Source: Gammaproteobacteria bacterium UBA7376 (lineage in GTDB: Bacteria > Pseudomonadota > Gammaproteobacteria > Pseudomonadales > Azotimanducaceae). From it: a stretch of 24,723 bases of DNA. Positions 23,997-24,723 of the stretch are shown here, one piece after another; the stretch's first letter is position 1, and every line of letters starts with the position of its first letter. The notes under the pieces are model-generated. The model made no database searches, had not been told where the DNA came from, and saw only the letters and a program-made list of their open reading frames with translations. Position numbers and translations under genes: made by a program. Location: positions 1 through 24,723 of the forward strand of contig DKNY01000005.1 in the NCBI GenBank assembly GCA_002470275.1, in the 5' to 3' direction.

Positions 23997-24632
23997 TTAG
24001 GAGGAAGCCTTAATGCGAAGAGAGAGCGTGACGGGCACTGCATGGCTGATCGAGGGCAAGCCCGCGATGGCGCGTAAGCTTTCAATCCCGGACACCAGCC
24101 GCCAGCGGTCGGCATTGATGATGATGGGGGCCTTGGTCGTAAGCTGAAAGACATCCGCTGCAATCCTAGTGACCACCAGGTCGGCGTCGAGCGACGCTTG
24201 GGTACCCACCAGGTCTAGGGTGCCGGTCAGTGCTACCTCTAATTGGTCGCCGGCTTCCATTGCCAGCATGGGGGCAGTGTCTACTTCGGTGGTGAAGGTT
24301 GCGATGGGAAAGGAGGCTACGTCAAAAAGCATGGACTGCATGCGCTCATTGCGAATATCAATGCCGGTGGCAACGCTGCCCAGGCTGATATCAAGCTTGG
24401 CCAGACCGGCTTGTTCGACGCTGCCGCTGAGTTGACCAAATTGGTGAACTTCAGCGATGTGGCCGGCCTTGGTGGAAATAAAATGTAGGCTAGACGCCGA
24501 GGAGTCGACGGACCACCCGGGATCGCCATCGGCTGTGGCAGCGCTCGTCAGCGTGCAGGTGCTGATCGCAATAAGCAGCGCTAAACCTAAGTGAAGTAAG
24601 GGAACCTGTGCATTTATCGTTTTATAAGTCAT
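23997..24632 (-). CDS. Secreted YceI family protein
   Basis: A 211-residue precursor with a Sec signal peptide (hydrophobic PLLHLGLALLIAISTCTL, likely cleavage after TSAATA near residue 35). The mature part has the YceI lipocalin-like pattern: WSVDSSASSLHFISTKAGH at the start, IDIRNERMQSMLFDVASFP in the middle (the NxxRDxHL..FFDV-type block of the family), and a beta-rich remainder. YceI proteins bind polyisoprenoids such as ubiquinone-like lipids in the periplasm. The TAA stop overlaps no neighbour; the start is 28 nt after the stop of the acyl-CoA dehydrogenase at the right edge, on the same strand, so they may share a transcript. Confidence 0.9.
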   Translation of the reverse strand: MTYKTINAQVPLLHLGLALLIAISTCTLTSAATADGDPGWSVDSSASSLHFISTKAGHIAEVHQFGQLSGSVEQAGLAKLDISLGSVATGIDIRNERMQSMLFDVASFPIATFTTEVDTAPMLAMEAGDQLEVALTGTLDLVGTQASLDADLVVTRIAADVFQLTTKAPIIINADRWRLVSGIESLRAIAGLPSISHAVPVTLSLRIKASS

Positions 24633-24660
24633 TTGTCTTCAGCATTGTTTCTTGTGGGGC

Positions 24661-24723
24661 TTAGCCCAACGTGCGGCCAATTAATTCTTTCATGATCTCG
24701 TTTGTGCCGCCATAGATGGACTG
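24661..24723 (-). CDS. Acyl-CoA dehydrogenase, C-terminal fragment
   Basis: The minus-strand reading frame entering from the right edge encodes QSIYGGTNEIMKELIGRTLG followed by TAA. This is the standard acyl-CoA dehydrogenase ending, where the GGTNEIM segment contacts the flavin and precedes the last helix. Only 20 residues are present, so the enzyme's substrate class is unknown. Followed after 28 nt by the YceI gene on the same strand. Confidence 0.85.
   Translation of the reverse strand, partial: QSIYGGTNEIMKELIGRTLG

Noticed and set aside
1..24723. CRISPR arrays, tRNA/rRNA genes, insertion sequences or phage genes
   Set aside because: Looked for regular repeats, tRNA-like cloverleaf arms, transposase or integrase motifs and long terminal inverted repeats; none seen by eye.

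Overview
The window looks like chromosomal DNA of a marine-type gammaproteobacterium. The main support is a cmoA-cmoB pair (tRNA wobble-uridine modification, typical of Gammaproteobacteria), a SmrA-type Smr protein, a ppk1/ppx pair of pseudomonad-like convergent layout, a YccA-type Bax inhibitor C-terminus, and a fatty-acid-oriented set of accessory genes (two acyl-CoA dehydrogenases, a PhyH-type dioxygenase, alpha/beta hydrolases). A Halieaceae/Cellvibrionales-like affiliation is my inference, not something the sequence proves. GC content appears moderately high. I see no insertion sequence, prophage, CRISPR array, rRNA or tRNA; the layout is that of a compact, ordinary core/shell chromosome segment.

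Layout from left to right. (1) 1-360 (+): the tail of a Bax inhibitor-1/YccA family membrane protein and a 60-residue two-helix membrane protein. (2) 367-3211 (-): a NorQ/CbbQ-type MoxR AAA+ ATPase followed by a NorD/CbbO-type von Willebrand A protein, a metalloenzyme-activation chaperone pair whose usual clients (nitric oxide reductase, RubisCO) are not in the window. (3) 3317-4411 (+): a Ser-Asp-His esterase with a long helical N-terminal extension. (4) 4518-6539 (-): an APC-superfamily permease followed by a glutathione S-transferase, preceded by a possible 48-codon ORF. (5) 6714-8426 (+): an 87-residue unknown, a PhyH dioxygenase and SmrA.

(6) 8432-12009 (-): cmoA, cmoB (4-nt overlap), a membrane-anchored putative winged-helix protein, an acyl-CoA dehydrogenase and a DUF4156-like lipoprotein, spaced like one operon. 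(7) 12102-18312: ppk1 (+) converges on the series lemA, M48 protease, ppx (-). Polyphosphate synthesis and breakdown therefore sit tail to tail, and the phosphatase follows a LemA/HtpX-like membrane quality-control pair. The M48 protein carries an additional C-terminal half with two TerB-like helical segments. (8) 18477-20083 (+): a flavin reductase translationally coupled (ATGA) to a nitronate monooxygenase family protein. (9) 20319-21713 (+): a MATE exporter. (10) 21730-24723 (-): the end of an acyl-CoA dehydrogenase, a secreted YceI protein, an alpha/beta hydrolase, and a two-domain protein joining a CinA/PncC-like domain (NMN deamidase family) to an NMN-adenylyltransferase-like nucleotidyltransferase domain.

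The items I consider most worth follow-up are the PncC-like/nucleotidyltransferase fusion (possibly one-protein pyridine-nucleotide recycling), the orphan NorQ/NorD pair, the M48 protease with TerB-like tail, the membrane-tethered winged-helix protein in the cmo operon, and the flavin reductase/NMO coupling. Four convergent gene pairs are separated by only 5 to 24 bases, leaving no room for conventional terminators.
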